Source: CAZOZK01 sp964584245 (lineage in GTDB: Bacteria; Patescibacteriota; Microgenomatia; UBA1400; PJMF01). From it: a stretch of 18,177 nucleotides of DNA. Below, one piece after another: positions 6,779 to 13,709 of this stretch (position 1 is its first letter; the number at the start of each line of letters is the position of its first letter). Where the stretch lies: the NCBI GenBank assembly GCA_964584245.1, contig CAZOZK010000009.1:1-18177 (forward strand). Direction: 5' to 3'. The translations under genes were made by a program, and so were the position numbers. The notes under the pieces were generated by a model that saw only the letters and a program-made list of their open reading frames with translations, was not told the DNA's origin and searched no databases.

Positions 6779-7264
6779 ATGAAAAAAGAAATATTTTTTG
6801 CCGTTTTACTCGGCTTATCTCTTGGCTTGATTGTCACCTATGGCGTGTACCGTGCTACCCAAGCTGATACTCAGAATCAGATTGATGACATTACGCAAAC
6901 TGGTGATGACGACCAAAATTCTCAAATCAACGCAACGATTGCAAATTTGATTATCAGCACTCCAAAAGACGAAGCAATTGTGGATACAAAAACTATCCAA
7001 GTTGCGGGAAATACCTCAAGTAATGCCTTCGTGATTATCTATGTTGGTGAAACTCCATACGTAACCACTGCTGACCAAACTGGTGCATTTTCTGTCTCGG
7101 TTGAGTTGTCTGAAAATAGCAACGTCATTGGCATTCATTCATTAACAGAAGATGGTGATGAGACTGTTGTCGAAGTCACTGTGACGTATATTTCAAAACC
7201 ACTCGTTACGCAAACTGAAGAGCAAAAATCTGCAACTGGATCCGCTACTAAACCTACAAATTAA
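6779..7264 (+). CDS. membrane-anchored exported protein with one Ig-like beta domain
   Basis: The product has 161 residues. It begins with a basic MKKE and a hydrophobic helix (about 5-24), either a signal anchor or an uncleaved signal. A polar Asp/Gln-rich spacer (27-50) follows, then a beta-rich domain (about 55-137) with the rhythm of bacterial Ig-like modules: ISTPKDEAIVDTKTIQVAGNT, then TADQTGAFSVSVEL, then NVIGIHSLTEDGDETVVEVTVTY. The C-terminal tail is low-complexity Thr/Ser/Lys. There is no lipobox cysteine, so it is not a substrate of Lgt/LspA. The leader is A-rich without a Shine-Dalgarno. It is probably co-transcribed with the next gene, 39 bp away. Role unknown; an extracellular structural or binding part is inferred. 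Confidence 0.7.
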   Translation: MKKEIFFAVLLGLSLGLIVTYGVYRATQADTQNQIDDITQTGDDDQNSQINATIANLIISTPKDEAIVDTKTIQVAGNTSSNAFVIIYVGETPYVTTADQTGAFSVSVELSENSNVIGIHSLTEDGDETVVEVTVTYISKPLVTQTEEQKSATGSATKPTN

Positions 7265-7303
7265 TTTGAGATCTTGGCCTGTTTGAACACTTTTTTGAAA
7301 AAT

Positions 7304-8170
7304 ATGACACACACACACCAACATTCATCACAGCCTACTAGTACAAAATCTGCACGATTTTTTCTTGCTGGAATCTCATTCGTCATGCTGACATTTTCCT
7401 TGTCTGTATCAAGCTTTCCATCTCCAGTTCAAGCTGAAACAGTTGCAACAAGTAAAACCGCAACTCCTGCAGCCGCAAAAACAACACCTACAACAAAAGC
7501 AATCACTGTCTCCCCTACAGCTACTACTAAAGACAAAGAATCCACCGCCTCAGCAGATTTGACCACGCAGAATTTGCGCGAGCGAATCGAACGAATTGTC
7601 GAGGAAAAACGCGATCAAATCAAAGGTGTTTTATCTGAAATCTCTATCTCTCAACGCGGAGTTATTGGCGAAGTCCAGCGTGTTACCGAGGAATCCATCA
7701 CCATCAAAACTCACAAAGGCACTGAGATTATCCCTTTGACCAACACTGCTTATACAGTCGAGTTAATCAAAGCAAATAAGGCAATCAAACCAACCGAAAT
7801 TGCTGTGGGCGATTGGTTGCTGGCGCTTGGTGTTATTGAAGAGGATAATTTTGAGCCGGTTCGAATCACTATATCTACTAGTAGTTTGCGGCCTAGAACC
7901 CGATCAATAACTATTGGCAGCATTACTAAAATCGAGAGGACTGCGCTCACTGTTGAATCAAGAAGTGCTACCGGCAGCGTCACATACACAACAAACAAAG
8001 ACACCAAATATCAAGATTTGAGTGGAAATAGCATCACGGCTGCAGATATTGAGGAATCTATGCAAGCGATTGCGGCTGGATATGTGATAGAGCCCACAAG
8101 CTCGTCGAACTCTACGCAGCGAGTTGCAAAATTGGTGCGCGTTTTGACTACTGTTTCTGAAGATAATTGA
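7304..8170 (+). CDS. secreted protein with signal peptide and beta-rich repeats, unknown function
   Basis: The product has 288 residues. The signal peptide has a hydrophobic core at about 19-38 and a likely signal peptidase I site after PVQA (residue 44). A Thr/Ala/Lys low-complexity linker (about 45-90) and a charged helix (about 92-115, LRERIERIVEEKRDQIKGVL) follow. The rest is beta-rich, with units resembling small OB-like modules: GEVQRVTEESITIKTHKGTEI, then GSITKIERTALTVESRSATG. This resembles DUF5666-type secreted proteins, but I do not claim the family. The ATG at 7304 is chosen; a TTG at 7274 would add ten residues before a typical signal peptide. It follows the Ig-like gene and precedes the M24 peptidase, suggesting one transcript. 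Confidence 0.7.
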   Translation: MTHTHQHSSQPTSTKSARFFLAGISFVMLTFSLSVSSFPSPVQAETVATSKTATPAAAKTTPTTKAITVSPTATTKDKESTASADLTTQNLRERIERIVEEKRDQIKGVLSEISISQRGVIGEVQRVTEESITIKTHKGTEIIPLTNTAYTVELIKANKAIKPTEIAVGDWLLALGVIEEDNFEPVRITISTSSLRPRTRSITIGSITKIERTALTVESRSATGSVTYTTNKDTKYQDLSGNSITAADIEESMQAIAAGYVIEPTSSSNSTQRVAKLVRVLTTVSEDN

Positions 8171-8196
8171 CGTTACTTAAAAGATCGCTACTAACC

Positions 8197-9330
8197 ATGC
8201 AATCGAGAATCACTGTCCTACAATCACGTATTCCCTCTGGAACTGCTTGGCTGATCTCAAACCAAACTGACATCGAGTATTTAACTGACTTCGTGAGCTT
8301 ACTTCCCACCGAGCGTGAAGGCTTTTTGTGGCTAACAACTACGCAAGCTTGCCTGATTCATGCATCTTTTTCACCTGCACCGAAACGAACTGATCTCCGA
8401 TTTTTGCAAGGTTGTTATGCAAGTCAGCTGCTTGTACATCTGAAGTCGTTGTTGAGTAGTACGACTAGTAGCGAACCCATCACCGCCCTTGTTTTTGATG
8501 GATCGACCTTGTGGCATGACGAATTTCTCACAGTTCAAGAGGCAGTAAAACAAGTTCCAGGAGTAACGTTGAGCGCCAAACCACAGAATTTTAATCCAGT
8601 CATGGAGATGAGAATGATCAAGGATAGTGTAGAAATTGAAGCGATTTACGCCGCAGGCCAGCTCATGTCGAGTGTTTTGGATGAAGTTCGTGCCTCGCTG
8701 AGCGCGGGCATAACCGAACAAGATGTTTGCCAACTCCTCGAGACCAAACTACGTTCGCGTGGATCTTTGCAACCAGCTTTCCCGACAATTGTGGCTTTTG
8801 GCAGCAACACCTCTCTGCCCCATCATCAGCCAACCACGACTGTACTTGAAGAAAACATGCCTATTTTGATTGACTGTGGAGCAACAGATACTCGTTACCG
8901 CTCAGACATGACTCGCAGCTGGTGGTTTGGTGATTCACCAGACGAAGAATATTGCATAATTGAATCGACTGTTTTGGATGCGTACCAGGCTGGAATCACA
9001 GCGCTCAAAGATAGATTTGAGATTGTAGAGTTGTCGAATGTATCAACAAATCTTCCCGAATTCACAGCTGTTGAAAATAAATTTGGTGATGACATGACCG
9101 CAGCACAACTCGACACCGCCTGCCGAATGGTGATTCATGATGCGGGCTACGCACTGCGATTCATCCACACAACTGGACATGGAGTTGGATTAGATATTCA
9201 TGAGGATCCTTCAATCAGCGGATCAAACAAAAATCCACTCAAATCCGGCATGGTTATCACCGTTGAACCTGGTATTTACCTCCCCGGAAGCCATGGATAT
9301 AGGCATGAAAATACGATTTTGTTGAGATAA
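8197..9330 (+). CDS. M24-family metallopeptidase (Xaa-Pro aminopeptidase/dipeptidase type)
   Basis: The 377-residue product has an N-terminal creatinase-like domain (about 1-135, ISNQTDIEYLTDF) and a C-terminal pita-bread domain. The five metal ligands are present: D226 (IDCGAT), D237 (RSDMTR), H328 (TTGHGVGLDIHE), E357 (TVEPGIY) and E371 (RHENT). His209 (LPHH) fits the usual substrate-binding histidine. Known role of the family: removal of N-terminal residues preceding proline, or cleavage of Xaa-Pro dipeptides. Odd points: the protein ends six residues after E371, shorter than usual, and about 30 unconserved residues (about 275-302) lie before the AAQLDTACR helix. The ATG at 8197 fits homology; a TTG at 8167 overlapping the previous TGA is the alternative. 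No clear Shine-Dalgarno is seen. Confidence 0.88.
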   Translation: MQSRITVLQSRIPSGTAWLISNQTDIEYLTDFVSLLPTEREGFLWLTTTQACLIHASFSPAPKRTDLRFLQGCYASQLLVHLKSLLSSTTSSEPITALVFDGSTLWHDEFLTVQEAVKQVPGVTLSAKPQNFNPVMEMRMIKDSVEIEAIYAAGQLMSSVLDEVRASLSAGITEQDVCQLLETKLRSRGSLQPAFPTIVAFGSNTSLPHHQPTTTVLEENMPILIDCGATDTRYRSDMTRSWWFGDSPDEEYCIIESTVLDAYQAGITALKDRFEIVELSNVSTNLPEFTAVENKFGDDMTAAQLDTACRMVIHDAGYALRFIHTTGHGVGLDIHEDPSISGSNKNPLKSGMVITVEPGIYLPGSHGYRHENTILLR

Positions 9331-9381
9331 TCAGCAAGCATTACTACCGAACTATCGGCTACCGATTGATCAAGCAAATAC

Positions 9382-9455
9382 TGGTGGACTCACCGGGAAT
9401 CGAACTCGGAACTCACCCATGCGAAGGGTGCGGTATACCACTTACCTATGAGCCC
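9382..9455 (-). tRNA. tRNA-Ala, anticodon CGC
   Basis: The acceptor stem is GGGCTCA/TGAGTCC and includes the G3-U70 pair that marks alanine tRNAs; the discriminator is A and CCA is encoded (9384-9382). The D arm is GGTA/TACC with GG in the loop. The anticodon stem is CACCC/GGGTG with loop TTCGCAT, so the anticodon is CGC, reading GCG. The T arm is CCGAG/CCCGG with TTCGATT and one A-C mismatch. It is on the opposite strand from hisS, and the hisS promoter begins a few bases beyond its 5' end. Confidence 0.96.
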
Positions 9456-9463
9456 ACTTTTTT

Positions 9464-9492
9464 CTGACTGGAATCTGGTACAATAATAGAAT
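9464..9492 (+). promoter_or_regulatory. hisS promoter
   Basis: CTGACT (9464-9469), 17 bp, then TAGAAT (9487-9492), 12 nt before the ATG. An extended alternative, TGG-TACAAT, lies at 9476-9484. Either gives a leader of roughly 5-15 nt without a Shine-Dalgarno. Confidence 0.5.
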
Positions 9493-9504
9493 TGAATTCA
9501 TATT

Positions 9505-10749
9505 ATGTCAAACCAAACCCCACAAACCCTCAAAGGATTTAGAGATTTTTTGCCCCCAGAAAAACGCAACCGTGATCTGGTGCTCAAAGCACTAACTGCC
9601 ACAGCTGAAACTTTTGGTTTTGAGCCACTTGAGACGCCAACCCTCGAGTATGCCGCATTGCTCCTTGGTAAATATGGTGACGAAGCTGACAAGCTTGTCT
9701 ACACATTCACTGACAAGGGAGATCGCGCTGTTGGGCTTCGCTATGACCAAACGGTACCAACTGCTCGCGTGCTCAGCCAATATCAGCACGTCTTGCCTAC
9801 CTATTTTAGGAGATATCAAACTCAAAATGTATTTCGAGCAGATAAGCCACAAAAAGGCCGATACCGCGAGTTTCAACAGTTCGACATAGACATTTTTGGA
9901 AGTACACACACAATTGCAGATGCGGAAATACTCTCAGCAACCTACAGCGCTTTTATGGCACTTGGATTTACGAGCACCCAACTGCTCATCAATGATCGCA
10001 AGAGTTTGGTAGGACGCCTGACTTCATTCACAACCGACCAAGTCAGCGTGTTTTCACTGATACAATCAATCGATAAACTCGATAAACTTTCAGCAAGCCA
10101 AGTTATTGAAGAACTGAAAGCAAAAGGCCTAAATGCAGACAGCGCAGCCAAAGTCATAGCATCACTTGATGACGTACAGATTCCTGAAAACCTGCAAAAA
10201 ATCATGGCGCTAGCTAAAGATCTCGGAGTGCCACAAGAAGCACTCGTCTTCTCCCCTGCACTGGCTCGCGGCCTCGACTACTACACAGGTATGATCTTCG
10301 AAATTCGCATCCCAGAATATACTGTAGGCTCAGTTGGCGGTGGTGGTCGTTACGATACACTGATCGCTGACTTAGGCGGACCACAAATCCCCGCCGTTGG
10401 TATGGCGTTTGGCTTTGATAGAATCGTTGAAGCAGCCATGGAATTACACCTCCTTCCTGCATCAATTCACACTGCACAAGTACTTGTAACAGTTTTTGAT
10501 GACACTACCCTTACACAGTCGCTTAACTGTGCAGCTGCGCTGCGCAAAGCTGGCATCAACTGCCAGATCTATCCCGAGTTAGATAAAATGGGAAAACAAA
10601 TTAAATTAGCAAATGATCAAAAAATTCCCTATGTTGTCATCATCGGACCTGAAGAAGCTGAAAAAAATCTGATTACGCTCAAAAATTTGGAAAGTGGAGA
10701 GCAAACTCAATGTTCAGTGGATGATGTAGTGAAAGTACTTAGAAAGTAA
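9505..10749 (+). CDS. hisS: histidyl-tRNA synthetase
   Basis: The 414-residue class II synthetase charges tRNA-His with histidine. Seen: the opening TLKGFRDFLPPEKRNR; LRYDQTVPTARVL (78-90); motif 2 region FRRYQTQNVFRADKPQKGRYREFQQFDIDIFG (101-132); the His-binding segment ARGLDYYTG; the Gly-rich GSVGGGGRYD; motif 3 AVGMAFGFDRI; and a C-terminal anticodon-binding domain (about 325-414). The LRYDxTVPxAR and GRYREFxQxDxDI forms resemble the HisRS type common in eukaryotes, archaea and some bacteria more than the E. coli type, by recollection of motifs only. It is monocistronic and convergent with the P-loop gene, with stops about 30 bp apart. Confidence 0.96.
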   Translation: MSNQTPQTLKGFRDFLPPEKRNRDLVLKALTATAETFGFEPLETPTLEYAALLLGKYGDEADKLVYTFTDKGDRAVGLRYDQTVPTARVLSQYQHVLPTYFRRYQTQNVFRADKPQKGRYREFQQFDIDIFGSTHTIADAEILSATYSAFMALGFTSTQLLINDRKSLVGRLTSFTTDQVSVFSLIQSIDKLDKLSASQVIEELKAKGLNADSAAKVIASLDDVQIPENLQKIMALAKDLGVPQEALVFSPALARGLDYYTGMIFEIRIPEYTVGSVGGGGRYDTLIADLGGPQIPAVGMAFGFDRIVEAAMELHLLPASIHTAQVLVTVFDDTTLTQSLNCAAALRKAGINCQIYPELDKMGKQIKLANDQKIPYVVIIGPEEAEKNLITLKNLESGEQTQCSVDDVVKVLRK

Positions 10750-10776
10750 TAATCTATTCATCAAAAAAAGAAAAAA

Positions 10777-12243
10777 TTATCTCTTCTTCTTTTTTTTGTC
10801 TTGCTTTTTTTGCCATCTTTCTTTAGCAAGATCCTCTTGTGTCATAAATCGTTCATAGGCACGAGTTTTGGAATCAAATGTATATACTTTGCTATCCGGC
10901 CGAGTTATTCGATACCGTATACCAAGTTTTTGTAAGACGGCTTCCATACTACATGCAGCTTCAGCTGGACCAGCTATCCCATGATCGGTAAATGTGATGA
11001 ATATATTTGGTTGTTGAGTCAAGAACGCTGCTAATACAGCATTATTATCAGGTGAAATAGTATATCCACCCCAATTTTCTTCTGGATAATTTGATATTAC
11101 TCTTTTTTCCCCTCCAAAAGGAATTAAAAATGCAAACTTTGACTTTACCGCACCTCCGCCAAATGAACTAGTTGCATTAAGCCCATCTCTACTTCTTTGA
11201 AGCTTAAATAAGGATAAAAGTGTACCTAAAACACCAAAAGATGGATCACTGAAATCAAGATTTGTTTGATCGGAATCAATTTTTCCTAGCAGCTCCTGTA
11301 TTTTTTCTTTATCAATAGACTCAAAATCAAACCAAGCTTCAATCTCAAATATTTTTCTTTCTCTACCTAGTAAATCGGGATTTTGCACATAATATTCCTT
11401 CGTTGTTTCATTCATATCTGACAAGGCACCATAGATTGTTCTTGAATGGGCATCTGATCGCCCAGCATAACTTCGTACTCTCCCTGCAAATACCCCACCA
11501 AGCTTAAGTAAATCAAGATAATCTTTTAACTTTTGTAAAACTAGCAAGGGAATACTTCTACCCTCACTAAGAAATGTTTGACAAAAAAAAGATAGAGCGT
11601 ATTGCATTTTTCCATCAGAAACATTTTGAAAATACCTTGCTAAATAACTTGCAGTTACTTCAGCTACTTCCTCCTTCGTCTCAAAATCTTTACAAATTTT
11701 CAATAATTTTGGTACACCTAATGTTAATTCATTATAAAATGTTTGATTTGTCTTAATAAGTGCATTTTCTCTTTCATCTATGGGCATTCTTTGCATATAC
11801 TCAGCAGCCTCTTCTTGTGAGAATGTTTTTTGAATATATAGAATTGTCTCTGGCATTTTGTCATTACCAGTAGATATGAAATTTTTTGCAATATACTTAT
11901 TGATATAATCCATACTATTCAAATTTCCCAAAGAAATATCACTCATAAAACTTGAATCTGGTGTGACTTGGGCAAAAATAACAAGTTTTCCGGCTATCAT
12001 CACGCTGTATATTTCTTTACCCTTGCCGGCCTCTAAATCTGGAAAAATTTCACACAACGTATCAAAAATGCGTGATTTTCCTAAACCACTTATTCCAACA
12101 ATTGGAATACAGATGGTTTCATCAGTAACCTCAGCCAAATTTTCATTGTTTCCTAATTGCTTACTAAGATCTCTACATACACCTATTAAAAAGTTAAGTA
12201 CATCATTTTGAGATTGTGCAAAGATTCTTTCACGTTTAATCAT
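10777..12243 (-). CDS. uncharacterised P-loop protein, 488 residues
   Basis: I do not recognise the family. Seen: a Walker A motif GISGLGKS (50-57) after a hydrophobic strand CIPIV, as in P-loop NTPases that bind ATP or GTP. No clear Walker B, NKxD or helicase motif follows, so the class is undetermined. The middle (about 100-330) looks mainly helical and charged. The C-terminal part contains a Gly-rich stretch (SSFGGGAVKSKFAFLIPFGG), a possible beta segment PNIFITFTDHGIAGPAEA and a strongly basic tail ending KKQDKKKKKR, which may contact nucleic acid or acidic lipid. No transmembrane helix or signal remains once the start is set at 12243; the upstream in-frame ATG at 12297 would add 18 hydrophobic residues that overlap the promoter. 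TATAAT ends 7 nt before the chosen ATG. Base composition is AT-rich compared with hisS and prfA on either side, suggesting an accessory, possibly acquired gene. Confidence 0.7.
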   Translation of the reverse strand: MIKRERIFAQSQNDVLNFLIGVCRDLSKQLGNNENLAEVTDETICIPIVGISGLGKSRIFDTLCEIFPDLEAGKGKEIYSVMIAGKLVIFAQVTPDSSFMSDISLGNLNSMDYINKYIAKNFISTGNDKMPETILYIQKTFSQEEAAEYMQRMPIDERENALIKTNQTFYNELTLGVPKLLKICKDFETKEEVAEVTASYLARYFQNVSDGKMQYALSFFCQTFLSEGRSIPLLVLQKLKDYLDLLKLGGVFAGRVRSYAGRSDAHSRTIYGALSDMNETTKEYYVQNPDLLGRERKIFEIEAWFDFESIDKEKIQELLGKIDSDQTNLDFSDPSFGVLGTLLSLFKLQRSRDGLNATSSFGGGAVKSKFAFLIPFGGEKRVISNYPEENWGGYTISPDNNAVLAAFLTQQPNIFITFTDHGIAGPAEAACSMEAVLQKLGIRYRITRPDSKVYTFDSKTRAYERFMTQEDLAKERWQKKQDKKKKKR

Positions 12244-12250
12244 AAGTAAT

Positions 12251-12256
12251 ATTATA
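12251..12256 (-). promoter_or_regulatory. -10 box of the P-loop gene, leaderless geometry
   Basis: A perfect TATAAT on the minus strand ends 7 nt before the ATG at 12243, which decides the start codon. There is no Shine-Dalgarno. It is divergent from the rpmE promoter about 65 bp away. Confidence 0.65.
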
Positions 12257-12320
12257 CAATATGATATAGATAGTAACTTAAACACACCCATTCCCATCTT
12301 CCCCTGTGCGCAAGTTGTGG

Positions 12321-12326
12321 TATACT
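12321..12326 (+). promoter_or_regulatory. extended -10 of rpmE
   Basis: TATACT with an upstream TGG (12318-12320) lies 9 nt before the ATG at 12336. The predicted leader is about 2-3 nt. Confidence 0.6.
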
Positions 12327-12335
12327 ACTTCTCTC

Positions 12336-12680
12336 ATGAAAAAAGGCATTCATCCAACATGGTACGCAGACTGCACAGTAACTTGTGCTTGTGGTAGTAC
12401 TTTTACAACTGGCTCAACATATAAATCACTACAAGTCGATATTTGTAGCGCATGTCACCCATTCTTTACTGGTGAGATGAAATTTGTTGACACCCAAGGT
12501 CGCGTTGACCGTTTCATGCAAAAAATGCAAAAAGCAGAAGCTCAAAAGAGCACCAAAACTGCAAAAAAAGTGCAAGCTCCAACTGGTCCAGTCAAGACTT
12601 ACAAGCAATTGCTTCAAGATCAAAAGACTGTTCTCAAATCAAAATCCAAAGCAGAACCAGCTGAACAACCAGCTGCCTAG
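12336..12680 (+). CDS. rpmE: 50S ribosomal protein bL31 with long basic C-terminal extension
   Basis: bL31 lies in the large subunit at the central protuberance and bridges to the small subunit. Seen in the 114-residue product: the family start MKKGIHPTWY; Zn-type cysteines C17 and C19 (CAC) and C37 and C40 (CSAC), so this is the Cys-containing form; and HPFFTG and GRVDRFMQK. The bL31 core ends near residue 67. The remaining 47 residues are a Lys/Ala/Gln/Pro-rich tail, much longer than in typical 70-residue bL31. The ATG at 12336 is preferred over TTG or upstream starts because of homology and the -10 box. It is followed 45 bp later by prfA, an association also seen in Firmicutes. Confidence 0.95.
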   Translation: MKKGIHPTWYADCTVTCACGSTFTTGSTYKSLQVDICSACHPFFTGEMKFVDTQGRVDRFMQKMQKAEAQKSTKTAKKVQAPTGPVKTYKQLLQDQKTVLKSKSKAEPAEQPAA

Positions 12681-12709
12681 CTTCCCTTTAGTAGTTTAAT
12701 TTCGTAGCG

Positions 12710-12715
12710 TACAAT
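12710..12715 (+). promoter_or_regulatory. -10 box of prfA, near-leaderless geometry
   Basis: TACAAT lies 10 nt before the ATG at 12726, in the 45-bp gap after rpmE. There is no Shine-Dalgarno. It predicts a 3-4 nt leader and separate transcription from rpmE. Confidence 0.5.
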
Positions 12716-12725
12716 AGGTTTTGCT

Positions 12726-13709
12726 ATGTCTTCTCATCCCTATCAACAACAAATTGATTTGATCAAGCAAGAAATTTCTGAGCTTGAGCTCCATCTGTCC
12801 GATCCAGAATTGGCAGAGCTCGCCAACCTTGAAATCCAAGATAAAAAATCTCAGCTTGCTATGCTCGAAGAAGCTGCCGATACGCTTTCAAATAGTCAAG
12901 AAAATAGTGGTCCAGTTTCTGCACAGGAAACTCCGGTCAATTGTATTATTGAGCTTCGCCCTGGCGCAGGTGGTGACGAAGCCAAAATTTGGTCTGGGGA
13001 TATTATTCGCATGTACCTTCGCTATGCTGAAATAAAAGGCTTAAAAATTGAGTATATTGACGATCTTGTCATCAAAATTAAAGGTAGAACTCGGCTTGGA
13101 GATCTTCAAGTTACGGCGTACGAGTTATTTTGTTACGAATCTGGTGTACACCGTGTGCAAAGAGTGCCTGCTACTGAAGCGCAAGGCCGTATCCATACTT
13201 CAACTGCTTCTGTGGCGGTTTTACCAGAGGTGCATGTCACTGCTGTGGAAATTCGTGGGGAGGACTTGGAATGGCAATTCATGCGTGCCGGCGGCGCTGG
13301 TGGCCAAAATGTGAACAAGGTCAACTCGGCTGTTCGACTAACCCACACTCCAAGTGGTATTAGTGTGCAGGCTCGTCAAGAGAAAAAACAAGAACAAAAT
13401 CGTCAAATTGCTCTGGAACTACTCCGCGCACAGCTCTGGGAAATTGAGGAAGAAAAGCGTGAGGTTGCACTCGGCAAGGTTCGCAGTGTGATTGGTCGCA
13501 ATCGTCGTGCCGAAAAAATTCGTACCTACAACTATCCACAAAACAGAATTACGGATCACCGAATAAACGAAAGCTGGCACAATCTTGAAACAATTCTCGA
13601 GGGAGATCTAGATAAAATGTTTACCACTATTCGTGAAAAAATTCAGGAGTTGGAGTTAGAAGTGCAAGAAGTGGAAGCTGTAACAAGCCCACAACCAGCT
13701 ACTGAGTAA
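12726..13709 (+). CDS. prfA: peptide chain release factor 1
   Basis: RF1 ends translation at UAA and UAG. The 327-residue product shows the codon-reading motif PAT (148-150) in RVPATEAQGRIHTST and the peptidyl-hydrolysis motif GGQ (192-194) in AGGAGGQNVNKVNSAVRLTH. PAT rather than SPF identifies RF1 over RF2. It is about 30 residues shorter than the usual 355-360, the loss being in N-terminal helical domain 1, which is only about 70 residues before the IIELRPGAGGDEA segment. The GGQNVNK wording also differs from the common GGQHVNT of RF1. Its 3' end overlaps that of the S41 protease gene by 11 bp, tail to tail. The usual methyltransferase partner prmC is not next to it. Confidence 0.95.
   Translation: MSSHPYQQQIDLIKQEISELELHLSDPELAELANLEIQDKKSQLAMLEEAADTLSNSQENSGPVSAQETPVNCIIELRPGAGGDEAKIWSGDIIRMYLRYAEIKGLKIEYIDDLVIKIKGRTRLGDLQVTAYELFCYESGVHRVQRVPATEAQGRIHTSTASVAVLPEVHVTAVEIRGEDLEWQFMRAGGAGGQNVNKVNSAVRLTHTPSGISVQARQEKKQEQNRQIALELLRAQLWEIEEEKREVALGKVRSVIGRNRRAEKIRTYNYPQNRITDHRINESWHNLETILEGDLDKMFTTIREKIQELELEVQEVEAVTSPQPATE

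Noticed and set aside
9354..9366. Small hairpin ATCGG-CTA-CCGAT between the M24 gene and tRNA-Ala as a terminator
   Set aside because: The 5-bp stem has no T run on either strand; not enough to call a terminator.
12244..12297. Longer N-terminus of the P-loop protein, giving a hydrophobic leader
   Set aside because: The perfect TATAAT at 12256-12251 lies inside the extension, so the transcript would start after that ATG.
13699..13709. Frameshift or fusion between prfA and the S41 gene
   Set aside because: The genes are on opposite strands and simply overlap at their 3' ends by 11 bp; both end at family-appropriate points.
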